50,089 nt of DNA from Lachnospiraceae bacterium (lineage in GTDB: Bacteria; Bacillota; Clostridia; Lachnospirales; Lachnospiraceae), in NCBI GenBank assembly GCA_017436865.1, contig JAFSCH010000024.1:1-50089 (forward strand). The letters are read 5' to 3'. Under the pieces are notes generated by a model. That model was given only the letters and a program-made list of their open reading frames with translations, did not search any database and had not been told where the DNA came from. Numbering within the stretch: the first letter of the stretch is position 1; each line of letters opens with the position of its first letter. Of this stretch, positions 35,207 through 43,753 are shown in pieces. Position numbers and translations under genes: made by a program.

Positions 35207-36419
35207 GACTATCATTTTCTTTATAATCTTTTTTCTTATTCCCTCTATTTCGATAATGATAATAAGGTTTCTTTTCCTTTTTCTGTTTTCTTGCATTTCT
35301 CTCATTTACCGTATCCCTCAGTAACGTATAGAAAGTTGAAATAAGCGGAATAAAGAACAGCATACCTGCCACTCCAAAAAGACTTCCACCAATACTTACG
35401 GCCATTAATACCCAAATAGAAGGAAGTCCAACCTTATTTCCTACTACTTTGGGATAAATAAGATTTCCTTCAATTTGCTGAATAACGAGAAACATAATAA
35501 CAAAAACAAGTGCCTGCATCGGATTATTTACTAATATCAGAAATGCTCCTACAAAACATCCTATAAAGGCACCAACAATCGGAATCAACGCAGTAAACGC
35601 TATGAGTACACCTACTAAAAGAGCATAAGGCATTCCAAAAATCGTCATTGCTATAAAAAACATGCTTCCTAAAATAACCGCCTCTGTACACTGTCCACTG
35701 ATAAAATTGGAAAAATTCCTATTTGCAATAGAAAATACCTTTAGGCAAAAACGTTCTGTTCGTTCTGAACAAAATGCGGAAATAATCCGCTTTCCCTGAT
35801 TACATAGAATCTCCTTCTGTCCCAAAATATAGATAGCAAAAATAAATCCAATAAACAGATTCATTGCTCCACCAATAATGCTACCGGCTACTGTTACTGT
35901 AGAAGAAACCACATTTGTCATACCGTTCTTCAGAAACTGGATCAGACTGTCCATCGCTAGCTTCCAATCAATTTCTATATTCTCCAACTCTGCTACATAG
36001 TTTTCCAGTTGTGGATACTTTGTACTAACCTCTTCCAGCTTTATAACTGCCTCTTCTGCAAACACTGGTATCTGCGTTCCAAGCTCTACCAATGTTTTTC
36101 CAAGCTGTGGTGCTACCGTCACAACTACTACATTTAGAATAAATACCACAAATAAGATACTTAGTATAATAGCGATTGGCCGTTTCAGCTTATCTCCTGT
36201 CTTACCTGTCCACTTGTTAAATATTCGGTTCTCAATAAAGCGTAATGGAATATTCAATATGAAAGCTATTACTCCTCCATATAAAAACGGTTTCATAAAT
36301 CCTACAAAGACGCCTATTGCACCAAACACTTCATCACTATAAATTAAAACAAGTACAATGAATGCAATATATAAAATCATCCTTCTGATTTGTTTCAATT
36401 TTTCTTTTTCAAATCCCAT
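35181..36419 (-). CDS. AI-2E family transporter (TqsA/PerM type)
   Basis: A 412-residue membrane protein of the AI-2E family. Two N-terminal helix pairs (about 12-55 and 70-95), a soluble helical segment (about 100-150), then further helices with LFIGFIFAIYILGQKE, SGQCTEAVILGSMFFIAMTIFGMPYALLVGVLIAFTALIPIVGAFIG and NLIYPKVVGNKVGLPSIWVLMAVSIGGSLFGVAGMLFFIP, the family core. Members include ion antiporters and putative autoinducer exporters, so the cargo is unknown. The tail is basic and disordered. GAGGG precedes the ATG. It is divergent from the first diguanylate cyclase. Confidence 0.88.
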   Translation of the reverse strand: MGFEKEKLKQIRRMILYIAFIVLVLIYSDEVFGAIGVFVGFMKPFLYGGVIAFILNIPLRFIENRIFNKWTGKTGDKLKRPIAIILSILFVVFILNVVVVTVAPQLGKTLVELGTQIPVFAEEAVIKLEEVSTKYPQLENYVAELENIEIDWKLAMDSLIQFLKNGMTNVVSSTVTVAGSIIGGAMNLFIGFIFAIYILGQKEILCNQGKRIISAFCSERTERFCLKVFSIANRNFSNFISGQCTEAVILGSMFFIAMTIFGMPYALLVGVLIAFTALIPIVGAFIGCFVGAFLILVNNPMQALVFVIMFLVIQQIEGNLIYPKVVGNKVGLPSIWVLMAVSIGGSLFGVAGMLFFIPLISTFYTLLRDTVNERNARKQKKEKKPYYHYRNRGNKKKDYKENDSHNKTDAKS

Positions 36420-36566
36420 GCTCGTTCCCTCTATTCATATCATAATGCAAATTTTTGTTTCTTCTATTTTATTCACTCTTTATGTTCAACGCAAGGGAAA
36501 TTTATATATTTCAAAAAAGAATTGTTATTTTTCGTTTTTTTGATAGAATGTCGCTCCGTTAAGTGG

Positions 36567-36593
36567 TATAATATTAAAAAGTGCGACACTTTT
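36567..36593 (+). promoter_or_regulatory. Promoter and palindrome of the first diguanylate cyclase
   Basis: TATAAT at 36567-36572 has a weak TAGAAT 17 bases upstream. A perfect AAAAGTG/CACTTTT palindrome (36577-36593) lies just after it and may be an operator. Confidence 0.45.
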
Positions 36594-36623
36594 AGTATTT
36601 GTGAAATATTAGGAGAATATTTT

Positions 36624-38222
36624 ATGAAAAAACTTTATACCATCACATATATCATTTCACTTTTATTTATATTCTTTTTTCTAATTTACATAGCCATTTT
36701 TAATGTACGCCACGATACAAGACCGTATATTTCTTCAAATGATATAACAATATGGACTGATTATCAGATTTATCAGGAGCACGGTGATATTCGTTTAGAA
36801 GGCGATATTTCAACTAATTTCGGCATCAATAATGTATTAACCTTTTACTCCATACATCAGGACATAATTGTTTATTGTGACAATCAGTTGATTTATGAAT
36901 ATCCCGTACTTAATAATAATCCATTTTCTGCCTCAGCCGGTTACAATTGGAATTTTGTTATTCTTCCTAAAGCTGACTGTCATCTTAGCATTTATATTTC
37001 ATCGCCATATAATGGATATGCCGAAAATCTTCCTATTTTTTATAGTAGCAGTATCCCTGCTAGCATATCACAGATTTTCAAAATCCATTTACTTCCTTTC
37101 CTAATCTGCTTTTTTATGCTCCTTATAGGAATATTCATGATAGCCTATTGGCTTTATATTCGTTTCCAAATGCCAATTGATGAGAATCTCCTTTTCCTGG
37201 GTATCTTCACCATTATCTTTTCCCTTTGGTCTGGAAACGAAAGCCAATTTACTACATTATTATTTAAAAGTAATTTAGCCTGCTCTTATTTATCATTTTT
37301 GACACTTATGTTACTCCCGTTTCAATTTTCATTATTTGTACGCTCTTATTACCAAGATACAAATAAGATATGGGATGTTTTCTGTACTATAAATATTGCA
37401 CAAATAGTACTCTGTATAGTACTTCAAATATTGAAAATTGTAGATTTACGTAACACCTTATGGACCACGCACATAATACTTATCCTGCTAATCATTACTG
37501 TGTTCTCTTCATCCATAAGACTACTAAAACAGCGCATCAATTCTACGAAAGTCAAAATGAACTTAATATGTATTTTTCTATGTATTATCACGTTAGGTAT
37601 TGACTTAGTAGCCTTTTATATAGGCGTACTAGATAGTAACAATTTCGGCCGCATCGGATTCCTTATTTACATAATTCTCCTTGGAATATCCTCTATCAAG
37701 GAATCCGCTGAATTAATGAAACTCGGCAAAAAAGCAAATGTCTACCAGCATCTTGCTTATACCGATCAAATGACAAAAACATCAAATCGCACTGCTTTTC
37801 ATCGCGATTTTGAAATTTTTTCTACTTCGCCAGACGACATTGCAATTATTGTTCTCGATCTTAATAATTTGAAGCAGATTAATGACTCCCTTGGACATGA
37901 TTATGGCGATAATTATATTATTAACTCAGCTAAGATTATTTCCGATACCTTTTCTCATGTTGGAAAATGCTACCGTGTTGGCGGTGATGAATTTGTCATA
38001 ATCATTGAAAACGCATCTCATTTTGATTTTTGCTATTACTTCAACATTATGGAATGGTGCATTAGTTCCTTTAACACTGAATCAAAAAATATTCCTATGC
38101 AAATTGCATACGGATATGCAATTTATGATACAAATACAGATTCCACCTTAAACGATACGTATCATAGAGCAGACAAAAATATGTATGAAAACAAAAAAGA
38201 AAAGAAAAAAGTTCGTTCCTAA
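36624..38222 (+). CDS. Membrane diguanylate cyclase, first of a tandem pair
   Basis: A 532-residue protein: membrane helix (about 7-26), an extracytoplasmic sensor of about 150 residues, seven or so membrane helices (about 185-360) and a C-terminal GGDEF domain (about 375-530). The active-site motif RVGGDEFVIII is intact at about 450, with DLNNLKQINDSLGHDYGD upstream and YHRADKNMYENKK at the end. No RxxD inhibition site precedes GGDEF. The layout is that of seven-helix receptors with an extracellular sensor. ATG 36624 follows AGGAG. The C-terminus KKEKKKVRS and terminator show what the second copy has lost. Confidence 0.9.
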   Translation: MKKLYTITYIISLLFIFFFLIYIAIFNVRHDTRPYISSNDITIWTDYQIYQEHGDIRLEGDISTNFGINNVLTFYSIHQDIIVYCDNQLIYEYPVLNNNPFSASAGYNWNFVILPKADCHLSIYISSPYNGYAENLPIFYSSSIPASISQIFKIHLLPFLICFFMLLIGIFMIAYWLYIRFQMPIDENLLFLGIFTIIFSLWSGNESQFTTLLFKSNLACSYLSFLTLMLLPFQFSLFVRSYYQDTNKIWDVFCTINIAQIVLCIVLQILKIVDLRNTLWTTHIILILLIITVFSSSIRLLKQRINSTKVKMNLICIFLCIITLGIDLVAFYIGVLDSNNFGRIGFLIYIILLGISSIKESAELMKLGKKANVYQHLAYTDQMTKTSNRTAFHRDFEIFSTSPDDIAIIVLDLNNLKQINDSLGHDYGDNYIINSAKIISDTFSHVGKCYRVGGDEFVIIIENASHFDFCYYFNIMEWCISSFNTESKNIPMQIAYGYAIYDTNTDSTLNDTYHRADKNMYENKKEKKKVRS

Positions 38223-38241
38223 AAATCAGGAACGAATTTTT
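38212..38241 (+). terminator. Terminator of the first diguanylate cyclase
   Basis: TTCGTTCC pairs with GGAACGAA, then TTTTT. The first arm overlaps the last codons. Confidence 0.85.
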
Positions 38242-38343
38242 ATTTGTCTTACTTTTTAATAGAAAATCTTACAAATAAGTGCTATAATAAATAGAACATG
38301 TAATATTCAATACAATTAAACATATTGGGAGATTACTTTTATA

Positions 38344-39966
38344 ATGAAAAAAATATATATTATAATATACACTATTCTATTCGTATGTTCTTTCGTGTTT
38401 TTAACTTACATAGGCATCTATGATTCTCAAAACAACACAAGAGCCTACGTTTCTTGTAATGATATTACTTTATGGGATGATTACCAGCTCCAACAAAAAA
38501 ATAATACAGCTATTTTAAAAGGCACTATTTCTTGCATCCCTAATATCAATAATGTGCTTGCTTTCTACTCTATCCATCAGAACATAATGGTTTATTGTGA
38601 TAACATACTAATATATGAATATCCTGTACACAACAACAATCCTTTTGCTACTACTCCAGGATATAATTGGAATTTTGTCACCCTTCCAAAAGCTGACTGC
38701 CATCTAACCATACATATTTCATCACCTTATGATGGCTATATAGAAAAGCTTCCTATTTTCTATTACGGTAGTTATCCTGCTGTCATAGGACAGATTATAG
38801 GAAAAAATATGCTTTCCTTCCTTTTCTGTGCACTTATCTTTTGCATCGGAATCGGCATGGTAGGTTATTGGTGCTATATTCGTTTCCAAATGCCAATTAA
38901 GTTAAATCTTCTTTACCTTGGTTTTTTTGCCATACTTTTATCTATCTGGTCCGGAAACGAAAGCCGTTTTACTACACTTTTACTAAAAAGTAACTTAATA
39001 TGCTCTTATATGGCATTCATATCCCTTATGCTATTACCTCTTCCGTTTGCTCTCTTTGTAAGAGCCTATTATGAAGATAAGAATAAAATATGGGACATTT
39101 TCTGCATTGTAAATGTAATTCAGGTTACACTAAGTTTATTTCTTCAGCTCTTTAAGGTAAGCGATTTACGTAATACTCTGTGGACAACCCATATAATGAT
39201 TATCACATTAATCATTATTGTTTTATCCACATCTGCAAGATTGCTAAAGCAACAACAAAATTCCGCCAATGTTAAAGTGCATCTTATGTGCATTACCATC
39301 TGTACCATCACGTTAGGTATCGATTTATTGGCTTTTTATATCGGAGTATGGGATAGCAACAGTTTTGGCCGCATGGGATTCCTTCTTTACATAATCATCC
39401 TCGGAATCTCCTCTGTCAAAGAATCTGCGACATTGATGAAGCTTGGTCGAAAAGCTAATGCCTATCAGCGCCTTGCCTATACCGATCAAATGACAAAAAT
39501 GTCTAACCGTACTGCTTTTCATCGAGACTTTGAGATTTTTATTACTTCACCAAATGACATTGGAATTATTCTTCTTGACCTTAACAATTTAAAACAAATT
39601 AATGACACTCTTGGTCACAATATCGGCGATGATTACATCATCAACTCTGCAAGGATTATCTCAAATACCTTTGCTCAAGTCGGAAAATGTTATCGTGTTG
39701 GTGGTGATGAATTTGTTGTAATTATTGAAAAAGCATCTCATTTCAATTTTGAATATTATTTCAGTCTTATGGAATGGTCTATCAACTCCTTTAATACAAG
39801 GCAGAAAGATATTCATATACAAATAGCATACGGCTATGCGATCTATGACCAAAATGTAGACAACAAATTGAATGATACCTATCACAGAGCCGACAAAAAT
39901 ATGTATCTCAATAAAAAAGTGTCTTCGACACTCTCAACTCCCCTGCCCCTCAATCATGAGGGGTAA
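38344..39966 (+). CDS. Membrane diguanylate cyclase, second of pair, end replaced by an IS
   Basis: A 540-residue paralogue, about two-thirds identical by eye to the first copy, with the same sensor, seven-helix region and intact RVGGDEFVVII. It matches until YHRADKNMYLNKK, after which 15 unrelated residues (VSSTLSTPLPLNHEG) come from the left end of the inserted element. The native end (KKEKKNIRS and stop) survives at 41308-41337 beyond the insertion. The GGDEF domain is otherwise complete, so the enzyme may still work. Its promoter shares TAAGTGCTATAATA with copy one (TAAGTGGTATAATA). Confidence 0.9.
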   Translation: MKKIYIIIYTILFVCSFVFLTYIGIYDSQNNTRAYVSCNDITLWDDYQLQQKNNTAILKGTISCIPNINNVLAFYSIHQNIMVYCDNILIYEYPVHNNNPFATTPGYNWNFVTLPKADCHLTIHISSPYDGYIEKLPIFYYGSYPAVIGQIIGKNMLSFLFCALIFCIGIGMVGYWCYIRFQMPIKLNLLYLGFFAILLSIWSGNESRFTTLLLKSNLICSYMAFISLMLLPLPFALFVRAYYEDKNKIWDIFCIVNVIQVTLSLFLQLFKVSDLRNTLWTTHIMIITLIIIVLSTSARLLKQQQNSANVKVHLMCITICTITLGIDLLAFYIGVWDSNSFGRMGFLLYIIILGISSVKESATLMKLGRKANAYQRLAYTDQMTKMSNRTAFHRDFEIFITSPNDIGIILLDLNNLKQINDTLGHNIGDDYIINSARIISNTFAQVGKCYRVGGDEFVVIIEKASHFNFEYYFSLMEWSINSFNTRQKDIHIQIAYGYAIYDQNVDNKLNDTYHRADKNMYLNKKVSSTLSTPLPLNHEG

Positions 39967-41307
39967 GGGGTTTTTCTTTGTGTTACTTTATTGTAAAATT
40001 CAACTATGAATATTTTACAATCAATTTTTACCGACTATTATGAACATATCCAATATACACTCCACCCTAGAAAAACAGAAATGGAGAACATTAATAAGAT
40101 GATTCACTGTGGTGATTATTCTTATGGTAATGCTTTATACGCTTGCCCTCACTGTGGCACTCTTAAATCAGTTGCTTTTCGATGTAAAAGCCGTTTCTGT
40201 ACCACTTGCGGTAACAAATACAATCAATTGCGTTCTTTTCACATGTCATGCAAACTCGTTTCCTGCGTTCATCGACACTGTGTTTTTACTATCCCTGAAG
40301 AACTGCGTCATTTTTTCCTTGATGATCGTTCTCTTCTTGGCTGTCTTTTTCACGCCGTCAGAGATGTTGTCCTTCGCATGTTTGCTAAGATGAATAAATC
40401 TGAAAACTTTACTCCTGGTTTCATTTGTGTTCTTCACACCTTCGGACGTGACCTCAAGTGGAATCCTCACATTCACGCCCTCATTTCCGAAGGTGCTGCT
40501 GGTAACATTACCCCTTGGCGACCTGTGAAACATTTCGATTATACTTTCTTACGAAATGCTTTCCGTAAAGTTTTACTTGATTTACTCTCAAAAAAACTTG
40601 GACCTTCTTTTAAAAAGACAAAAAACGAAATGTATTCAAAACACGCTGATGGTTTTTATGTCCGTGCAAAACCTAATTCCTGTACTCCTGATATCACTAT
40701 CAAATATATCAGTCGCTACCTTGGTCGACCTGTTATCGCTACCTCACGCATCGATAACTATGACGGTGAAAAAGTAACTTTTCACTACACCAGACACGAG
40801 GATGATAGAACAATTGAAGAATGTGTTCCTGCTTTAGATTTCATCAAACGTTTGATTGTTCATATCCCTGAGAAGCATTTTAAAATGCTTCGTTATTATG
40901 GTATTTATGCTAAACATCATAAACAGGAATCAAAACTTCGCAGATGTATTTCTTCTGAAAAGAAAGCCTTTTTACAACGTACCTTAGATTGGCGTAATTC
41001 CATTATTCTTTCTTTTGGATATGACCCTCTTTACTGTTCGAAATGTAAAACCTCTATGTTGGTTTTGGAGGTTTACTACAAAAAAACTGCACTATTTGAA
41101 CAATATCGAAAGGCCATGGGCTATGGATAATTCCATGCTCATAATAATTCTTTCTCTATAGTCAACTAGTGCAGTCCAAACCAAAAAAACAAAAAACTTC
41201 ATAATCAACGTCATGGCGAAGCCTATCTTCGCTCTTTTGTTATGCCATTTTTTATTTCATAACTATTATACACTATATTTTGACTTTTGAGAAATTTCCT
41301 AGAAATT
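39919..41307 (+). mobile_element. IS91-like insertion element of about 1.39 kb
   Basis: The element interrupts the last codons of the second cyclase. Its left end begins with GTGTC-TTC-GACAC and a CCCCT...AGGGG stem followed by TTTTT (39940-39975). The right end has GCGAAG/CTTCGC (about 41217-41232) and finally AATTTC-CTA-GAAATT at the junction. AAAAAA occurs on both sides, either a short duplication or part of the target. The GAAC or CAAG target typical of classical IS91 is not seen. Confidence 0.8.
40006..41130 (+). CDS. IS91-family HUH transposase
   Basis: A 374-residue transposase. An N-terminal zinc-binding part has CPHCG and, 12 residues on, CKSRFCTTCGNKYN (about 45-76). The HUH metal motif is in WNPHIHALISEG (about 150-161), and the catalytic-tyrosine region reads IKYISRYLGRP (about 232-242) with two Tyr four apart. 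This fits rolling-circle transposases of the IS91/IS801 type (Y2). The frame is full and undamaged. There is no clear ribosome site before the ATG, as often in insertion sequences. A further CSKCKTSM zinc pair is near the C-terminus. Confidence 0.9.
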   Translation: MNILQSIFTDYYEHIQYTLHPRKTEMENINKMIHCGDYSYGNALYACPHCGTLKSVAFRCKSRFCTTCGNKYNQLRSFHMSCKLVSCVHRHCVFTIPEELRHFFLDDRSLLGCLFHAVRDVVLRMFAKMNKSENFTPGFICVLHTFGRDLKWNPHIHALISEGAAGNITPWRPVKHFDYTFLRNAFRKVLLDLLSKKLGPSFKKTKNEMYSKHADGFYVRAKPNSCTPDITIKYISRYLGRPVIATSRIDNYDGEKVTFHYTRHEDDRTIEECVPALDFIKRLIVHIPEKHFKMLRYYGIYAKHHKQESKLRRCISSEKKAFLQRTLDWRNSIILSFGYDPLYCSKCKTSMLVLEVYYKKTALFEQYRKAMGYG

Positions 41308-41337
41308 AAAAAAGAGAAGAAAAATATCCGTTCCTAG
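41308..41337 (+). pseudogene. Severed 3' end of the second diguanylate cyclase
   Basis: In the frame of the cyclase these bases read KKEKKNIRS then TAG, the counterpart of KKEKKKVRS in the intact first copy, and lead straight into the matching terminator. This fixes the right boundary of the insertion. Confidence 0.85.
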
Positions 41338-41362
41338 TCTTTGGAACGGATATTTTCTTCTC
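41314..41362. terminator. Original cyclase terminator, also serving the FliD-like gene
   Basis: ATATCCGTTCC pairs with GGAACGGATAT, extended by GAGAAGAAAA and TTTTCTTCTC, making it usable from both sides. Confidence 0.85.
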
Positions 41363-41379
41363 TTCTATTATTTTCTTTT

Positions 41380-42177
41380 TTAGCCTAAAGCATTATACCA
41401 GCTTCCATTATTTCCATAATATGCACCACTTGCCCCATACTTATTATATAAAGTCTGTGTTCCATACATACGATTCATAACTTGAATCGTAGAGGCTGCA
41501 CTGTTCTCTATATCTTTTGCTTTGTCTGTCAGCTTATCTGCAATTCCATTACTCTTACAAAATGTGTCCTTCAAGCTTTTTAAATCTGCGCTTTCTAACG
41601 TCTTGGCTGTTACAGAAAGCGTTCCATCTTTATTTAGAGATACCCCCATCTTTTTTAGTTCATCCTCACTGTTACGCATAAGCTGCTTCAACTTACTTAA
41701 GAACGTTGTATTTACACTTCCACCAAGCTCATCAAGATTTCGATAAATAACATTATACTGCTCTACCAAATCTTTAACCCCGGAAATAATTTCCTTCTTT
41801 TGTTCTTCTTCGGTCTTTCCCTTCGTCTGCACTTCTGACTTGGTCGACGTTCCCGTAGTTGTTGTTTTCTCTGCCGTAGTATCTGCGTTTACAGTACTTT
41901 CTTCCTTCGTCGTAGCATCTACTTTTACTGTGTCTAACTTCAACAAAGCTTTTACCGTTTTCTGCATATCATCTGCAGCCTTCTGAACTTCTTCATATAA
42001 CGCAATTTGTTTCGTCTGCTTCGTATCACTTGTTTGATTTGTTCTTGATGAACGATTCAATCTCGACGATGTATTTCTTGCAGACCTATTACTTAAAACT
42101 TTACCACTTCTACTCCTTCTTGCATTTCGAATCATTCTTGCTCTTGCAAGAGAAGTTCTTGTTCCCCTAATCACCAT
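41380..42177 (-). CDS. FliD-like protein without a signal peptide
   Basis: A 265-residue protein. The first 45 residues are Arg/Ser-rich (MVIRGTRTSLARARMIRNARR), followed by a Thr/Glu/Lys-rich low-complexity linker (about 90-125). The C-terminal part resembles the C-terminal region of the flagellar cap protein FliD: VKDLVEQYNVIYRNLDELGG, FLSKLKQLMRNSEDELKKMGVSLNKDGTLSVTAKTLESADL and KDTFCKSNGIADKLTDKAKDIE. It is much shorter than FliD (normally over 400). It may be secreted by the flagellar export apparatus, but its job is unknown. Confidence 0.55.
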   Translation of the reverse strand: MVIRGTRTSLARARMIRNARRSRSGKVLSNRSARNTSSRLNRSSRTNQTSDTKQTKQIALYEEVQKAADDMQKTVKALLKLDTVKVDATTKEESTVNADTTAEKTTTTGTSTKSEVQTKGKTEEEQKKEIISGVKDLVEQYNVIYRNLDELGGSVNTTFLSKLKQLMRNSEDELKKMGVSLNKDGTLSVTAKTLESADLKSLKDTFCKSNGIADKLTDKAKDIENSAASTIQVMNRMYGTQTLYNKYGASGAYYGNNGSWYNALG

Positions 42178-42224
42178 ACTTATCTCTCCCCTTTTTCTAT
42201 TTCTTTATAAGCACTTAATGTCTT

Positions 42225-42270
42225 GTAACTGTTCCGTACCCTCGTAGTTCCATACATAAACAGTTACCTT
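42225..42270. repeat. Small palindromic element, possibly derived from family A
   Basis: GTAACTGTT and AACAGTTAC form perfect 9-bp ends, and the inner CGTACCCTCGTAGTTCC recalls AGTACCTTCATAATTAC of the full repeats. The central hairpins are missing. Confidence 0.35.
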
Positions 42271-42321
42271 TTTATCATTTATTATATCGGCAAGTATTAT
42301 GTAAAGTTAACCTTTTCTGTT

Positions 42322-43479
42322 TTATTCTTTGTATTTTTTCCAAAATTCACACAATGGTCTTACCAATTCTCTTAAATCAATGGGTTCTTCTACCTGCGCA
42401 TCCATACCTCCGGCAATCGGCGTTGCAATATTCTCATCGTATGTATCCACAATTAATGCAATAATTGGAATTAAGTATGCATCATTACGATCCAACTGAC
42501 GAATTCCATTGGTTATCTCAAATCCGTTCATTCCAGACATTCTTACATTAATGAGAATCACATCATAATAATAAGGCGTACTCTTCTGAAACAGTTCAAT
42601 AATTTTCTGTCCATTTTCAGCTACTTCAACCACCATTCCTGCATTCTCAAGACGCCTGCGTGTTTCAGCCTCATTCTCCGGATTCTCTTCGCAAAGAATT
42701 GCTCTTTTCCCTTTGAAAATTTCTAAATCCTCTTGTATTTCTACTTTCTCTTTGCAACTATCTTTACAAATTGGAAACGTTAGCTTTACCATAACGCTCG
42801 TTCCCTTATCCTCTTCAGACTCTATCTGTATCTCACCATGCATTAATTTTACAAGCTGACGCACAATGTACAGTCCCAACCCGGTACCATCTACTAGATT
42901 GGAAAGTTTATTTTTCTCTCGCATAAACGGTTCAAATACATGCTCAGCAAACTGCTTACTCATTCCTACGCCATTATCTTTTACTACAAAACAAGTCGTA
43001 ACTTCTTTCTTGGTAAGTTCTTTTGTATATGCCTCGAACACAATCTTGCTGCCTTCGTCCGAATACTGGGCTGCATTATCTAACAGTTGCCAAAAGAGCT
43101 GTACTAGCATTCCCTTATCCGTTTTTATGGTTACATCCGATGTTCTACTAAAATCAATTTCATAGGTAAGGTTTTTATCTTCACACATTGGCTGCAACAA
43201 ATATTCTATCTGTTTACAAAAATCGTCTCTTGAAAAAGGTTGTTTTTTTGGCTTTATTATTCCTTTTTCCATCTTCGTATATTCTAGTAAATCATTAATC
43301 TGACTTCCCATATGGCTAATAATACGTTGTGCGCTTCTTAAATTTCTCTCCATATCAATCAATTCTTCTGCCTCTGCCATTGGAAAGCTCACAAGTCCTT
43401 CCATTGTCTGTACAATGGCACGGTCCTTATCCATCTCTTCACTAGACAGTTCTTCCTCATTCTCCAGTGCTATAATCAT
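42322..43479 (-). CDS. Soluble hybrid histidine kinase without phosphoacceptors
   Basis: A 385-residue cytosolic protein. A helical stretch (about 15-75) resembles the second half of a HisKA domain (SAQRIISHMGSQINDLLEYTKMEKG) but the usual SHEIRTP His is missing. The ATPase domain (about 80-235) is complete: LLDNAAQYSDEG, VVKDNGVGMS, DGTGLGLYIV. The receiver-like domain (about 255-380) has ILINVRMSGMNG, with Asn where the phosphorylated Asp belongs, and EEPID in place of KPI. It may be a phosphorylation-independent ATP-binding regulator. AGAGG precedes the ATG; no membrane helix is present. Confidence 0.8.
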   Translation of the reverse strand: MIIALENEEELSSEEMDKDRAIVQTMEGLVSFPMAEAEELIDMERNLRSAQRIISHMGSQINDLLEYTKMEKGIIKPKKQPFSRDDFCKQIEYLLQPMCEDKNLTYEIDFSRTSDVTIKTDKGMLVQLFWQLLDNAAQYSDEGSKIVFEAYTKELTKKEVTTCFVVKDNGVGMSKQFAEHVFEPFMREKNKLSNLVDGTGLGLYIVRQLVKLMHGEIQIESEEDKGTSVMVKLTFPICKDSCKEKVEIQEDLEIFKGKRAILCEENPENEAETRRRLENAGMVVEVAENGQKIIELFQKSTPYYYDVILINVRMSGMNGFEITNGIRQLDRNDAYLIPIIALIVDTYDENIATPIAGGMDAQVEEPIDLRELVRPLCEFWKKYKE

Positions 43480-43678
43480 TTTCCTCTGTCCCTTCCTCTA
43501 TTTCTGTATATAATTCGCCAAAAACCTTACTGCAAATATCTTTAGAATATGCCTTTGAAAAAGCATTATATTACCTATTGTTCTAATCTGTCACTTACTA
43601 ATATTAGCACTTTCCCATACTTTTTCCATAGAAAAATATAGAACCAAGTTGCTTCTTTTTAACAGCATATTAGATTCC

Positions 43679-43724
43679 TTGTACATTACTTATCAAATAT
43701 GGTATAATTCTAAATCAGAATTAT
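43679..43724 (+). promoter_or_regulatory. Promoter and palindrome of trkA-trkH
   Basis: TTGTAC (43679-43684) and TATAAT (43703-43708) are 18 bases apart. ATAATTCT-AAATC-AGAATTAT (43704-43724) overlaps the -10 box and could be an operator or a leader hairpin. Confidence 0.55.
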
Positions 43725-43753
43725 GTAAATTACAATATAAAGGAGTTAAACTC

